A stretch of 64,000 nucleotides of DNA from Petrosia ficiformis (lineage: Eukaryota > Porifera > Demospongiae > Haplosclerida > Petrosiidae). The stretch lies in NCBI GenBank assembly GCA_947044365.1, contig OX345645.1, positions 1,597,856 to 1,661,855 of the forward strand. Reading direction: 5' to 3'. Below the pieces are notes generated by a model. It did not search any database. It was not told the origin of the DNA and worked only from the letters and a program-made list of their open reading frames with translations. The translations under genes were made by a program, and so were the position numbers. How positions within the stretch are numbered: the stretch's first letter is position 1; the number at the start of each line of letters is the position of its first letter. Of the stretch, positions 47,646-60,706 are shown one piece after another.

Positions 47646-47688
47646 CCTATATATCCACCCCATTTTTTTAGGGGTGAGTAAGAGCGCC
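47646..47688. repeat. degraded inverted repeat upstream of NLR D
   Basis: CCACCCCATTTTTTTAGGGG and GTGAGTAAGAGCGCC correspond to the NLR B hairpin with the left GC-rich part replaced and the loop lost. It ends 25 bp before the ATG. Confidence 0.7.
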
Positions 47689-47713
47689 TTTTTTAGGGTG
47701 TGATTTTGAGATC

Positions 47714-50700
47714 ATGAACAGCAGACCTGAGCTCGCTGAGCTGCAAGAGCACGTTAGAACCAATAAATGGTTGGACTTAGGGCTGCAACTGGGTCTTAAA
47801 CATGATGACTTGGAGGCAATCAAGTTAGAGTATCTTGGTAACACTGATGACTGTAGAAGAGTTATGTTCAGTAAGTGGCTGAGAGCCACCCCTGAGGCAA
47901 GCAGAAAACAGCTCATAGATGCCCTAAACACCAAAGCTGTAGATGAGGTTTCTAAAGCAAGAGAGTACCAGGAGTATGTTGATCCACACTTTTCACAAGA
48001 AACACAGCCAGCAACACTTGGTATGTAACAATATATGGGCTTGCAAAATGTATTCTAAATTTGAATTGCAGTTTTTGCAGTTTCGTAGGAAAGATAAATT
48101 GAGTTGGAGGGGCATGTGCACGTGCCCCTGTTTCCTACACTGTAAAAACTTAATGGGTTTATTTTTACAGTGATATACCATGTACAGTGGAAATTCATTA
48201 ATTAGTACCAATGATAGTACGTACACTCGGATAGTCCATACAAAATTTGCGTAACATAATACCCCAGTAATTCCATACCATACATTACTTACTTGTTAAA
48301 TTGTTTAGATGAACTACTATATATTGTTAAACGTACATGGATGTAGTAAACAGACAAAATTCTTTCTATAACAATTCACATAATGTTGTAATTGGTGTTA
48401 AACGCTTGTTCTGAATTGTTATGATAAGTTTTTGGCTACAAAGTACCTTGGTTTGTAAGTACTTTTTCATGCTGCCTGTTGGGGTACTTACTATCAGAGT
48501 TCTACTGTATATATAATAACTAACACTTCCATCATTCCTTTGTTTAGTAGAAATGTTTTGTCCCTCATGATAGTTATCATAATCTTCTTTTGATGTAGCA
48601 CGAGAGGAAGAACTACAAAGAGTGGAGAATAATCTTTTGGAGAAACTCCCAGATAGGAAACCATATCCATATTATAGAGAACAAAAGAAGCCGGAATGGA
48701 ACAACTCATTACAAAGATTTCTTCAGTACTATCATGTCATATTAGATATATTCTCTAAAAACATTGAGATTTCCGAACCAGTTGCTGAAAAGCTAAAAGA
48801 AGCAGGATTGATTGATGCTGTAGAAAGAGACCAAGTTAAGACCATTGCTTGTGAGCCTATCAAAATAAGAGCGTTGATGAGAGCAGTTAACATCATGATC
48901 AAGAAAGCTGTTCGACCACATACCCAATTACAAAAATTTGTTGGTGTATTATCTCTTTATAAATGTTTCAGCAATGTTGTAGATGAATTGAAAGAAGGTT
49001 TGTTTTATCAGAATTATATATAACTCCGTGTTTATCAAAATTTTCATTTAGAATATGAACCAATTAACCCTGTCAGTAAGACTGATGTTCCACAAATATC
49101 TCACCCTAATGAAACAAAAGTTGTTGAAACATGTTTCAAAACTGATATTGACACTGGTTAGTTTAATGTACTTGACATATATAAACATACAATAATGAAG
49201 CAATCAATTTCAATCTGTAATATATATTTCTCTAGTACTGTTGTTCACTAAATTTATCTTTTTTTCAGATAGAGAAATTCATAAATATGCTAAGTACCTT
49301 CGAGCTTTATATCAAAGACCAGAGATACAACAAAAACCATTGGGGTGGCCATATGTGGAAGATAGGGTATTTGTGGATCTGACTATTGCAGATAGAGATC
49401 ATCGTGTTAGTCACGTCACAACATCTCCAGGTAATGTAGAGAATAAGGGAAACCATAAAGTTGTGATATTACATCAACTATTTGAGTGTGCTCCAAATTC
49501 TCCTGCTCGTATTCTTTTTACCGGAGCACCAGGTATCGGAAAATCCTCTCTTGCTGTTGAATTCTGTAATAAATGGTCTAAAGAAGAAATGTATGGGAAC
49601 TTCAAGCTTGTCGTTTTCGTACGTTTACGAGATTTTGAAGTACAGGAACACCTTAAGTTGAAAGATCTTATAAAAGAAGATTATCAGGAATGCGTTAAGC
49701 CTCTCGTGGATTGCCTAGGTATGGGTGTGCTATTCATCTTGGAGGGATATGATGAGCTTCCTGAGGCACAAAGAAAAAAAGGCTTGTTTCTTGATCTCAT
49801 TACAGGAAAAGAACTTCCTGAGGCTTCAATAATGGTTACAAGTCGACCATGGGCTACAGAAACTATTTCTCAGTTCTTCAAAAAGCAGGTCGAAATATTA
49901 GGTTTCACAGAGAGTAGCAGAATGAAGTACATCACTTCAGTTTTAAAAACTGATAATGAGGTGTCTGGGTTTAAGCATGAGCTTATAAAATTATCTAGTA
50001 TCAGAGGTTGCTTAAATGTTCCATTATATCTGGTAACTCTGGTAGAAATCTACAAAGAAGGATCTAAACTTCCTGAAACAATAACCCAGCTATACAATGT
50101 GCTTATAAATACACTATTACAGAGATACATTCGTTCTGAGAAATCAGAGGAGATCGATGATATACCACCGGTTGGTGAATTTTACAAGTATCCAAGAGAT
50201 ATGTATGTAAAATTTTTGAATATATGTGAAATTGCATATGAAGCTACCATAACAGGATGTTTTCCTAAATTGCCGAAAAATTTCGAAACATTAAACCTTC
50301 TTTATAACATGGATCCCCGTATTTGTCTTACTTCAGGAGTATCACAAAATTACAGTTTCCTTCACTCGAGTGTGCGGGAGTTTTTGGCAGCATACTATAT
50401 TTCTCGAAAAGCACAACATGTTATCAACCAGCATATTAAACAGATGCAGCTGTTTGCCCGATTTTCTCTTGTGATTGAGTTTCTATCTGGTTTTCATAAA
50501 AATGATGTTTTAGCTAATACTAGGGTGCCCCCAAAAGTAAATAATTTTTATATTTTCCGCCAGTTGTGTGAAACACAAGATGACAAGCTAATCAAAGACG
50601 TTCTCAAAGAACCACAAGAAAGGACTATTCGTCGAACATGGCCTGTACCAACACCTCATGATTTTTGGTGTCTTGGAAGATGCATTGGTTTCAGTGAGTG

Positions 50701-51568
50701 CATATGGAGACAGGGATTTACGTTTCGCCATTTACAAGGTGAACATCTTGTTATGCTTTGTGAGGGAATTAAATCAGTCGAAGATTGTCGAGGTCGGATT
50801 AAAACATTTAAAATGCCTTTGAACGAGTTAGATATAGAGGGACTGAGTCATATTTTTGATCTTCCACCAGAATTTCTTTCTGAGGTGGAATTTATAAATC
50901 TCCGAGGTAATCATTTAAATGTACTTCCCATCCCAACACATGGCTTCCACAACTTCACTAGTCTTCACACATTTCTTTTTCATGAGAATGAAATTCCATT
51001 TGATGGTCATCATCCTCTTATTCAAGCTCTTAAAGCAGTAGGAATTCAACGTGTTTCCTTCTCTAACCTCAGTGAAAGAGAATGTGCTTTGCTCCTTAGT
51101 ATACCCTCTTTAGAAACTGTTGAATTATGGCAGATTTGTAGTACCAGTGTAACAGCAGTTGTAACTGCTATAGAAGGAAACACCAACCTTAAGTCACTAG
51201 AGATCAAACAGAGTAAAATAGATCGTAGAAATATCGAAAAACTGCCATGGTTCATACCTACCTCAAGGATTACATCAGTAGTGTTTTCAAACTGTGCTAT
51301 TGACAGCAATACTACTGAGATAATTGTACAAGCTGTAACAAGGAGCAAATCAATGAAGAGACTGGATCTCTCTGATAACATGATCTCACATAAAGGTGGC
51401 CTGGCACTGGCAGACCTACTCGAAATAAACCGTTCGTTGATAGAATTGAATCTTGTACACAATCCATTGAGCAGTCAGAGTAAAGACCAACTAAGAATTA
51501 TGACATCACCTTGGTGTTTTTTAAAGCTGTTGGATAGTGACACACATTACGACTATTCCAAATTTTAA
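47714..51568 (+). CDS. NLR D: Death, CARD-like, NACHT, LRR
   Basis: Predicted cytosolic NLR receptor. Exons: 47714-48020, 48599-48997, 49052-49156 and 49269-51568; 3111 nt, 1036 aa, phase-1 introns. The Death domain (1-102) has NKWLDLGLQLGLKHDDLEAI and SRKQLIDALNTKAVDEV. Exon 2 CARD-like domain (103-235) matches B closely (LPDRKPYPYYREQKKPEW). Exon 4: Walker A GAPGIGKSS (about 354), Walker B GVLFILEGYDELPEA, TSRPW, FLHSSVREFLAAYY, WPVPTPHDFWCLGRCIG and LRRs. The C-terminus differs from A-C: it extends beyond the usual stop with CFLKLLDSDTHYDYSKF. Compared with B it has a longer insert before Walker A (NKGNHKVVILHQLF). Intact. Confidence 0.9.
48109..48128. promoter_or_regulatory. E-box palindrome in NLR D intron 1
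   Basis: GGGGCATGTGCACGTGCCCC, differing by one base from the exact palindrome in B and G; one CACGTG is retained. About 90 bp into the first intron. Confidence 0.55.
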
Positions 51569-51952
51569 ATTAATGTAATTATAAATATGGTTTTGAATAG
51601 TTTTACTTAACTATTAGTTTAATTAACTTTTTATGGATAAATGTATGCTGCAGTGTTTTGTTGATGATTATAATTTATGTACATGTCATTGTAAATTTTG
51701 CTCAGTATATACAGTGCTACTATATGATGCACATTACTGCAAAATTGAATGATGGTTAACGTTACTAACTGCTGAGTAGCAGACAAAGTCATTTGTATTT
51801 GTACTGAGGACCAGACAAGGTGGTTACTTGGTAAAAAAAACATTTGATGTGTATGTCTGTGTGTATTTCTGTATGTATTTCTGTATGTGTGTGTCTGTAC
51901 ATGTGAGTACATATATCTATCGCTGTGTGTGACCCGACCGCTAACCGGTACC
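51569..51952. other. intergenic between NLR D and NLR E
   Basis: No gene. A GTATGTCTGTGTGTATTTC microsatellite-like stretch lies near 51850-51900, followed by a short GC-rich piece GACCCGACCGCTAACCGG just before the inverted repeat. Confidence 0.5.
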
Positions 51953-52003
51953 GCGGTATACCCACCCCAAATTTTAGTGAAAATGGGGTGGGTAAGAGCG
52001 CGC
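51953..52003. repeat. inverted repeat upstream of NLR E
   Basis: Arms TACCCACCCCAAATTTT and AAAATGGGGTGGGTA with flanking GCGG/GCGC, loop AGTG; the right arm is the same as at NLR B. It ends 50 bp before the ATG. Confidence 0.85.
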
Positions 52004-52053
52004 ATTTATCTTTTTTTAGGGTGTAATTTAGCTCTAATAGCTCATTTGATATC

Positions 52054-53993
52054 ATGGACAACAGACCTGAGCTCCGTGAGCTTCAAGAACACGTCAGAAC
52101 GAATAAATGGTTCGACTTAGGGTTGCAACTGGGTCTTAAAGATAATGAATTGGCTGCAATCAGGGTAGAGTATCTTGGTAACTGTAGAAGAGTTATGTTC
52201 AGCGAGTGGCTGAGAACCACCCCTAAGGCAAGCAGAAAACAGCTCATAGATGCCCTAAACAGGAACGCTGTAGCCGAGAGGTATTTGGCAGAACAGTACC
52301 AGACGTATGTTGATCAGTTTTCACAAGCAACACAGCCAGCAACACTTGGTATGTAACAATATATAATATATTATATATTATATATATATGAACTTGCAAA
52401 ATGTCTTCAAAATTTGAGTTGCAGTTTTTGCAGTTTCGTAGGAAAGATAAATTGAATTGGGGGGGGGCATGTGCTCCTGGTTCCACTGTAAAAACTTAAT
52501 GGGTTATTTTAACCATCCTTTGGTTACATGCATGTGTATTATTGTAATTCATATATAATTAACTGTGGAGAACAGATGTTATTTGTTGACAAATCCTACG
52601 AATTTTGTACTTATAATAACATAATTATAACAAATAAATTAATAACATTCATGTATATACAATCTATACTCAACAGATAAATTGTTATATGTTCCTTTTA
52701 TACTAGTCAATATAAATGAAAAACTATCAAATGTAAATATTACTTAAAACAGGAAAACAAATCAGCATCGATTTAATCTCAGGAGTATATTATTGAAACT
52801 CTGGTAACCACATGAGGGTAAAATAATCCCAGTTTATTTTTACAGTGATATACCATGTACAGTGGAAATTCATTAATTAGTACCAATGATAGTACGTACA
52901 CTCGGATAGTCCATACAAAATTTGCGTAACATAATACACCAGTAATTCCATACCATACATTACATACTTGTTAAATTGTTTAGATAAACTACTATATATT
53001 GTTAAACGTACATGGATGTAGTAAACAGACAAAATTCTTTCAATAACAATTCACATAATTTTGTGATGGGTGTTATACATTTGCTCTGAATTGTTATGAT
53101 AAGTTTTTGGCTACAAAGTACCTTGGTTTGTAAGTACTTTTTCATGCTGCCTGTTGGGGTACTTACTATCAGAGTTCTACTGTATATATAATAACTAACA
53201 CTTCCATCATTCCTTTGTTTAGTAGAAATGTTTTGTCCCTCATGATAGTTATCATAATCTTCTTTTGATGTAGCACGAGAGGAAGAACTACAAAGAGTGG
53301 AGAATAACCTTTTGGAGAAACTCCCAGATAGGAAACTATATCCATATTATAGAGAACAAAAGAAGCCGGAATGGAACAACTCATTACAAAGATTTCTTCA
53401 GTACTATCATGTCATATTAGAAATATTCTCTAAAAATATTGAGATTTCCGAACCAGTTGCTGAAAAGCTAAAAGAAGCGGGATTGATTGATGCTGTAGAA
53501 AGAGACCAAGTTAAGACCATTGCTTGTGAGCCTATCAAAATAAGAGCATTGATGAGAGCAGTAGACATCATGATCTAGAAAGCTGTTCGACCACATACCC
53601 AATTACAAAAATTTGTTGGTGTATTATCTCTTTATAAATGTTTCAGTGGTGTTGTACATGGATTGAAAGAAGGTTTGTTTTATCAGAATTTAAAATAACT
53701 TCATGTTTATCTAAATTTTCATTTAGAATATGAACCAATTAAACCGGCTGTCAGTAAGACTGATGTTCCACAAATATCTCACCCTGATGAAACAAAAGAT
53801 GTTGAAACATGTTTCAAAACTGATATTGACACTGGTTAGTTTAATATACTTGACATATATAAACATACAATAATGAAGCAACCAAGACAGCATAAATTTC
53901 AAATCTGTAATTTGTATTTCTCTAGTAGTGTTGTTCACTAAATTTATCTTTTTTTTCAGATAAAGAAATTCATAAATATGCTGAGTACCTTCG
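52054..53993 (+). pseudogene. NLR E: Death, CARD-like, NACHT stub (pseudogene)
   Basis: Exons 52054-52348 (Death domain, open), 53274-53672, 53727-53834 and a stub from 53960. Exon 2 carries an in-frame TAG at 53576-53578 where B, D and G have a lysine codon (ATC AAG becomes ATC TAG), a single-base change. Exon 4 reads only the first 11-12 codons (KEIHKYAEYLR) and is then cut at about 53993, joining sequence homologous to an NLR first intron (compare 52999). No NACHT domain remains. A truncated Death-only or Death-CARD transcript could still be made from exon 1 and part of exon 2. Confidence 0.88.
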
Positions 53994-54275
53994 GTTAAAC
54001 GTACATAGATGTAGTAAACAGACAAAACTTTTCAATAACAATTAACTACTGTTCACATAATGTTGGGATGGGTGTTAAACGTTTGCTCTGAATTGTTATG
54101 ATAAGTTTTTGCCTACAAAGTACCTTGGTTTGTAAGTACTTTTTCATGCTGCCCGTGGGGGTACTTACTATTAGAGTTCTACTGTATATATAGTAATTAA
54201 CACTTTCATCATTCCTTTGTTTAGTAGAAATGTTTTGTCCCTCATGATGATTATCATAATCTTCTTTTGATGTAG
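53994..54275. other. misplaced NLR intron 1 segment
   Basis: GTTAAACGTACATAGATGTAG through GATGTAG matches the end of the E/D first intron (52998-53273) and leads straight to the F CARD exon, so the E-to-F junction is a recombination joint. Confidence 0.75.
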
Positions 54276-54919
54276 CACCAGATGAAGAACTACAATTAGT
54301 GCAGAAACATCTATTGGGGAAACTCCCAGATAAGACACCAAATAGAACACAAAAGAAATTTGAACAAAACAGATCATCACAATTGTTTCTTCAGTACTTT
54401 GATGCCATTTTAGAAATTTTTCCAAAGAATATCAAAATTTCAGAGGCAGTTGCTGTGAAGCTAACAGAAGTACAATTGATCCACACTGCAGAAAGAGACC
54501 AGGTGAAGACAATTACTTGTGAGTCTATCAAAATAAGAGCATTGATGGGAGCAGTAAACACCATGATCAAGAAAGCTGTTTGACCATGCTCACTACAGAT
54601 CTATCAGAGTAAAATAGATTGTAGAAATATCGAAAAAATGCCATCATTGTTACCCACCTCTAAAATTACAAAACTAGTATTTTCTAACTGTGCTATTGAC
54701 AGCAATACTGCTGACATAATTGCACAAGCTGTAACAATGAGCGAGTCAATGAAAAGACTGGATCTCTCTGATAACATGATCTCACATAAAGGTGGCCATG
54801 CACTAGTCAACTTACTGCAAATAAACCGTTCGTTGATGGAACTAAGTCTTGTAAACAATCCATTGAGCAGAGACAATGTATACTGGCTAGGTCGTATGAA
54901 ACCACGATGTGTATTCTAA
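54276..54919 (+). pseudogene. NLR F remnant: CARD exon fused to LRR tail
   Basis: Exon 2-like sequence begins at a proper acceptor at 54275 (PDEELQLVQKHLLGKLPDK) but its body resembles NLR A (QNRSSQLFLQYFDAILEIF). It reaches the stop TGA at 54581-54583 and at about 54592 joins the last LRR part (YQSKIDCRNIEKMPSL to LDLSDNMISHKG), ending at a normal stop at 54919. The remainder of the CARD exon, the linker and NACHT are deleted. Not expected to be functional. Confidence 0.88.
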
Positions 54920-55411
54920 AGTTGTGGTAAAATGACTGATATATAATGCACATATACAATATGACACCACATTGATGTAATTTGAATCTATTGTAAAGAT
55001 TGACATAATGCACATAACTCACAAGTAAATATCCTATACAGTTATTATAATTATAAAAATATATTTCAAGAACGACCTTCATTCGCTAATGTTTAAAATT
55101 TCGATAACCAAGTCTCCTCGCTGCACTAATAGCGGTTTCCTTTTTTGTATCTAAACTTTTTGCACAACTAGCAGCCATCTTACTCAATCAAAATGAAACC
55201 GCACGTGGGCAGGGTAACGTATACTGAAATCTGATTGGAACGCAGGATTTAGTGCATGAGAACACGCGGCAGTGTCGATTGTGACCAGACTCTCCCCGCC
55301 GTCCGATTGTCAAAAAGGGGAGAGGCTGGTTCACCAGACTAGGGGGGCGTCGGGTACAGGGGGGACACGTGCCCCCTGTACCCTACCCCGGCCCCCAAAA
55401 GTATCATACTT
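54920..55411. other. NLR F 3' flank and unique junction sequence
   Basis: 54920-55060 is the common NLR 3' flank. From about 55060 to 55411 the sequence is not found elsewhere in the window; it includes arms ACCAGACTCTCCCC and GGGGAGAGGCTGGT around 55285-55335 and a GGGGGGACACGTGCCCCC palindrome-like stretch. A minus-strand frame at 55086-55178 (MAASCAKSLDTKKETAIS, 30 codons) could be a first exon but has no support beyond being open. Confidence 0.5.
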
Positions 55412-55472
55412 ATATGCGCGCGCTTACCCACCCCATTTTTAGTGAAAATGGGGTGGGTAAGAGCGCGCATAT
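55412..55472. repeat. inverted repeat upstream of NLR G
   Basis: Identical to the element at 35799-35859; ends 36 bp before the ATG at 55509. Confidence 0.92.
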
Positions 55473-55508
55473 ATCTTTTTTAGGGTGTAATTTAGCTCAT
55501 TTGAGATC

Positions 55509-58500
55509 ATGGACAGCAGACCTGAGCTCGCTGAGCTTCAAGAACACGTCAGAACGAATAAATGGTTCGAATTAGGGCTGCAACTGGGTCTTAAAGATAA
55601 TGAATTGGCTGCAATCGGGGTAGAGTATCTTGGTAACATTGACAACTGTAGAAGAGTTATGTTCAGCGAGTGGCTGAGAACCACCCCTAAGGCAAGCAGA
55701 AAACAGCTCATAGATGCCCTAAACAGGAACGCTGTAGCCGAGAGGTATTTGGCAGAACAGTACCAGAAGTATGTAGATCAGTTTTCACAAGCAACTGAGC
55801 AAGGAACACAGCCAGTAACACTTGGTATGTAACAATATATATATGGGCTTGCAAAATGTATTCAAAATTTGAGTTGCAGTTTTTGCAGTTTCGTAGGAAA
55901 GATAAATTGAGTTGGAGGGGCACGTGCACGTGCCCCTGTTTCCTACACTGTAAAAACTTAATGGGTTATTTTAACCCTCCTTTGGTTACATGCAGGTGTA
56001 TTATTATATACATACCGGTACTCAATTATAATTAACTGTGGAGAACAGATGTTATTTGTTAACAAATTGTATGAATTTTGTACTTATAATAACATAATTA
56101 CAAATAACAGATAACAAAATTAATAACATTTATGTATATACAATCTATACTCAACAGATAAATTGAAATGAATTTGTATGTTCCTTTTATAGTAGTTGAA
56201 AAACTAGCAAATGTAAATATTACTTAACAGGAAAACAAGTCAGTATTGATTTAATCTCAGGAGGATATTATTGAAACTCTTGTAACCAAATCAGGGTAAA
56301 ATAATCCCTTTATCATGTACAGCGGAAATTCATTAATTTAGTACCAATGATAGTACGTACACTCGGATAGTCTGTACAAAAATTGCGTAACATAATACCC
56401 CAGTAATACCACACCATATATTACTTGTTAAATTGTTTAGATGAACTACTATATATTGGTAAATGTACATGAATGTAGTAAACAGACAAAATTCTTTCAA
56501 TAACAATTAACTACTGTTCACATAATGTAATTGGTGTTATACATTTGCTCTGAAATGTTATGATAAGTTTTTGGCTACAAAGTACCTTGGTTTGTAAGTA
56601 CTTTTTCATGCTGCCCGTGGGGGTACTTACTATCAGAGTTCTACTGTATATATAATAACTAACACTTCCATCATTCTTTTGTTTAGTAGAAATGTTTTGT
56701 CCCTCATGATGGTTATCATAATCTTCTTTTAACGTAGCACCAGATGAAGAACTACAAAGAGTGCAGAAGAATCTTTTGGAGAAACTCCCAGATAGGAAAC
56801 AATATCCATATTATAGAGAACAGAAGAAGCCGGAATGGAACAACTCATTGCGAAGATTTCTTCAGTACTATCACGAAATTTTAGAAATATTCTCTAAAAA
56901 TATCGAGATTTCCGAACCAGTTGCTGAAAAGCTAAAAGAAGCAGGATTGATTGATGCTGTAGAAAGAGACCAGGTTAAGACCATTGCTTGTGAGCCTATC
57001 AAAATAAGAGCATTGATGAGAGCAGTAAGCATCATGATCAAGAAAGCTGTTCGACCACATACCCAATTACAAAAATTTGTTGGTGTATTATCTCTTTATA
57101 AATGTTTTAGTGATGTCGTACATGAATTGAAAGAAGGTTTGTTTTATCAGAATTTAATATAACTTCATGTTTATCCAAATTTTCATTTAGAATATGAACC
57201 AATTAAACCGGCTGTCAGTAAGACTGATGTTCCACAAATATCTCATCCTGATGAAACAAAAGATGTTGAAACAGGTTTCAAAACTGATGTTAACACTGGT
57301 TAGTTTAATATACTTGACGTATATAAACATACAATAGTGAAGCAATCAAGACAGCATAAATTTCAAATGTATTTCTCTAGTAGTGTTGTTCACTAAATTT
57401 ATCTTTTTTTTTCAGATAGAGAAATTCATAAATATGCTGAGTACCTTCGAGAGATATATAAAACACCAGAAATACAAGAAAAACCATTGAAGTGGCCGTT
57501 TCTGGAAAATAGGGTATTTGTGGATCTGACTATTGCAGATAGAGACCATCATGTTAGTCAAGTCACAACATCTACAGGTAATGTGAAATTACATCAACTA
57601 CTTGAGTGTGCTCCAAATTCTCCTGCTCGTATTCTTCTTATTGGAGCACCAGGTATCGGAAAATCCTCGCTTGCTGCTGAATTATGTAATAAATGGTCCA
57701 AAGAAGAAATGTATGGGAACTTCAAGCTTGTTGTTTTCGTACGTTTACGCGATTTTGAAGTACAGGAACCCCTTAAGTTGAAAGATCTTATAAAAGAGGA
57801 ATGCGTTAAGCCTCTTGAAGATTGCCTAGGTATGGGTGTGCTATTCATCTTGGAGGGATATGATGAGCTTCCTGAGGCACAAAGAGAGAACGGCTTGTTT
57901 CTTGATCTCATTACAGGAAAAGAACTTCCTAAGGCTTCAATAATGGTTACAAGTCGACCATGGGCTGCAGTAAGTATTTCAGAGTACTTCAAAAAGCAGG
58001 TTGAAATATTAGGTTTTACAGAGAGTAGCAGAATGAAGTACATCACTTCAGTTTTAAAAACTGATAATGAGGTGTCTGGCTTTAAGCGTGAGCTTATAAA
58101 ATTATCTAGTATCAGAGGTTGCTTAAATGTTCCATTATATCTGGTTACTCTGGTAGAAATCTACAAAGAAGGATCTAAACTTCCTGAAACAGTAACCCAG
58201 CTATACAATGTGCTTATAAATACACAATTACAGAGATACATTCGTTCTGAGAAATCAGAGGAGATCGATGATATACTGGTTGGTGAATTTTACAAGTATC
58301 CAAAAGATATGTATGTAAAGTTTTTGGATATATGTGAAATTGCATATGAAGCTACCATAACAGGATGTTTCCCTAAATTGCCAAAAAATTTCGAAACATT
58401 AAACCTTCTTTATAACATGGATCCCCGTATTTGTCTTGCTTCAGGAATATCACAAAATTTCAGTTTCCTCCACTTGAGTGTGCGGGAGTTTTTGGCAGCA

Positions 58501-59634
58501 TACTATATTTCTCGAAAAGCACGACACGATATCAACCAGCATATTAAACAGATGCGGTTTGCCCGATTTTCTCTTGTGATTGAGTTTCTATCTGGTTTTC
58601 GTAAAAATGATGTTTTAGCTAATACTAGGGTGCCCCCAGAAGTAAAGAATTTTTATATTTTCCGGCAGTTGTGTGAAACACAAGATGACGAGCTAATCAA
58701 ATATGTTCTCAAAGAACCACAAGAAAGGACTATTCTACGAACATGGCCTGTACCAACACCACATGATTTTTGGTGTCTTGGAAGATGCATTGGTTTCAGT
58801 GAGTGCATGTGGAGACTGGGATTTACATTTCGCCATTTACAAGGTGAACATCTTGTTATGCTTTGTGAGGGAATTAAATCAGTGGAAGATTGTCGAGGTC
58901 GGATTAAATCATTTAACATTTCTTTGAACGAGTTAGATATAGAGGGACTGAGTCATATTTTCGATTTTCCACCAGAATTTCTCTCTGAGGTGGAGTTTAT
59001 AAATCTCCGAGGTAACCATTTAAATGTACTTCCCATCCCAAAACATGGCTTCCATAACTTCACTAGTCTTCACAAATTTCTTTTTCACGAAAATGAAATT
59101 CCATTTGATGGTCATCATCCTCTTATTCAAGCTCTTAAAAATGAAGCAGTAGGAATTCGACACGTTTCCTTCTCTAATCTCAGTGAAAGAGAATGTGCTT
59201 TGCTCCTTAGTATACCCTCTTTAGAAACTGTTGAATTTTGGCAGATTTGTAGTACCAGTGTAACAGCAGTTGTAACTGCTATAGAAGGAAACATCGGGCT
59301 TAAATCACTAAAGATTTATCAGAGTAAAATAGATTGTAGAAATATCGAAAAACTGCCATCATCGTTACCCACCTCTAAGATTACAAAACTAGTATTTTCT
59401 AACTGTGCTATTGACAGCAATACTGCTGACATAATTGCACAAACTGTAACAATGAGCGAATCAATACAGAAGCTAGATCTTTCTGAAAATGTGATCTCAC
59501 ATAAAGGTGGCCAGGCACTAGTAAAGTTATTCCAAAGAAAGCGTTCATTGATGGAATTAATTCTTGTATACAATCTGTTGAACATAGGAAATGTATGCTG
59601 GCTAAGAGCTGTGAAGCGACTCCATATATTTTAA
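55509..59634 (+). CDS. NLR G: Death, CARD-like, NACHT, LRR (near-copy of B)
   Basis: Exons 55509-55824, 56738-57136, 57191-57298 and 57416-59634; 1013 aa, phase-1 introns. Exons 1 and 2 translate identically to NLR B. In exon 4 I find three changes: FRKND for FHKND, RVPPEVKN for RVGPEVKN, and LILVYN for LILLYN. At the second and third positions G agrees with other family members (D has PPKV; A has LILVYN), so B carries the derived state. All NACHT motifs are intact (GAPGIGKSS, GVLFILEGYDELPEA, TSRPW). Either a very recent paralogue or an allele assembled in tandem. Confidence 0.9.
55917..55936. promoter_or_regulatory. E-box palindrome in NLR G intron 1
   Basis: Exact 20-bp palindrome GGGGCACGTGCACGTGCCCC, as at 36304-36323 in NLR B. 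Confidence 0.6.
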
Positions 59635-60347
59635 AGTTGTCGTAAAATGACTGATATATAATGCACATATACAATATGACACCACATTGATGTAGTTTGA
59701 ATCTGTTGTGAAGATTGATATAATGCACACTAACTCACTAGTAAATATCCTATACAGTTATTATAATTATAATATTTATAATTGTTTATTTAAATATATT
59801 TTAAAGAGATTGATTGTATCAATGTTTAATGTTTACAGCATGTGTTAATAAGGTCGTCATACCCTCAGTAATAATCAGTGGCTCAGATTAAATAAACTGG
59901 ATATTGTAAATTTCACTCTGGCTTCCAAATCACATCATATTTGCAAACATTGTTAGACAATATATAAGAAAATAGGAAGAAAGGAAGGGGTCTCTAACAT
60001 ACGAGCAATACACATGTTCAGTACATTATGCACAGTGAATAAAGAGTTTAGCCATCTACCCACCACATCTTGTGTAATCATATTTTTTCATTTCTCCATG
60101 GTCAATGTAAATACATGATTATTGAGATGGGAGAGGCATAGCCAACATGCTTGTTTAGTACCTCCAGGTCAAAGTGCACATTACCCACACCTATATCTCC
60201 ACATTTAATTAATAGTTTTTTGAATTAGCTCATCATACTGCTCTCAAATTATATATGTATATTTTTAAATTTCAAAATAATTAATATTACATTTGATAAC
60301 AAAAAAATGACATAGAAATTTTAATTTGATGATAAATTTATGATTGG

Positions 60348-60452
60348 TTATGATTCTTGATCTTTATAATGAGCATTCGCTTGAATAGTCCTTTGTACCC
60401 ACGAGGCAAAGTCTACTGAAGCAGCTGCTGAGTCTGCTACAACTTTACATGA
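60348..60452 (-). pseudogene. orphan terminal-exon-like fragment, duplicate of 40735-40839
   Basis: Same 34-codon frame ending HYKDQES and stop, with the same TTTTTCCAG acceptor. Unidentified. Confidence 0.4.
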
Positions 60453-60497
60453 CTGGAAAAATATATGTAATAATTATCAGTTCTATAAAACAAAAAT

Positions 60498-60675
60498 ATG
60501 TATGTAAGATATATATATATGTACATCTATACATATAGTAACAGTTCACACATACGAATATACATACATGATACAATCATACATACATGTACATACATAC
60601 ATACATACATATATATATATATATACATACACACATACATACATACACACATATATATATACATACATACATACA

Positions 60676-60706
<31 letters not shown>

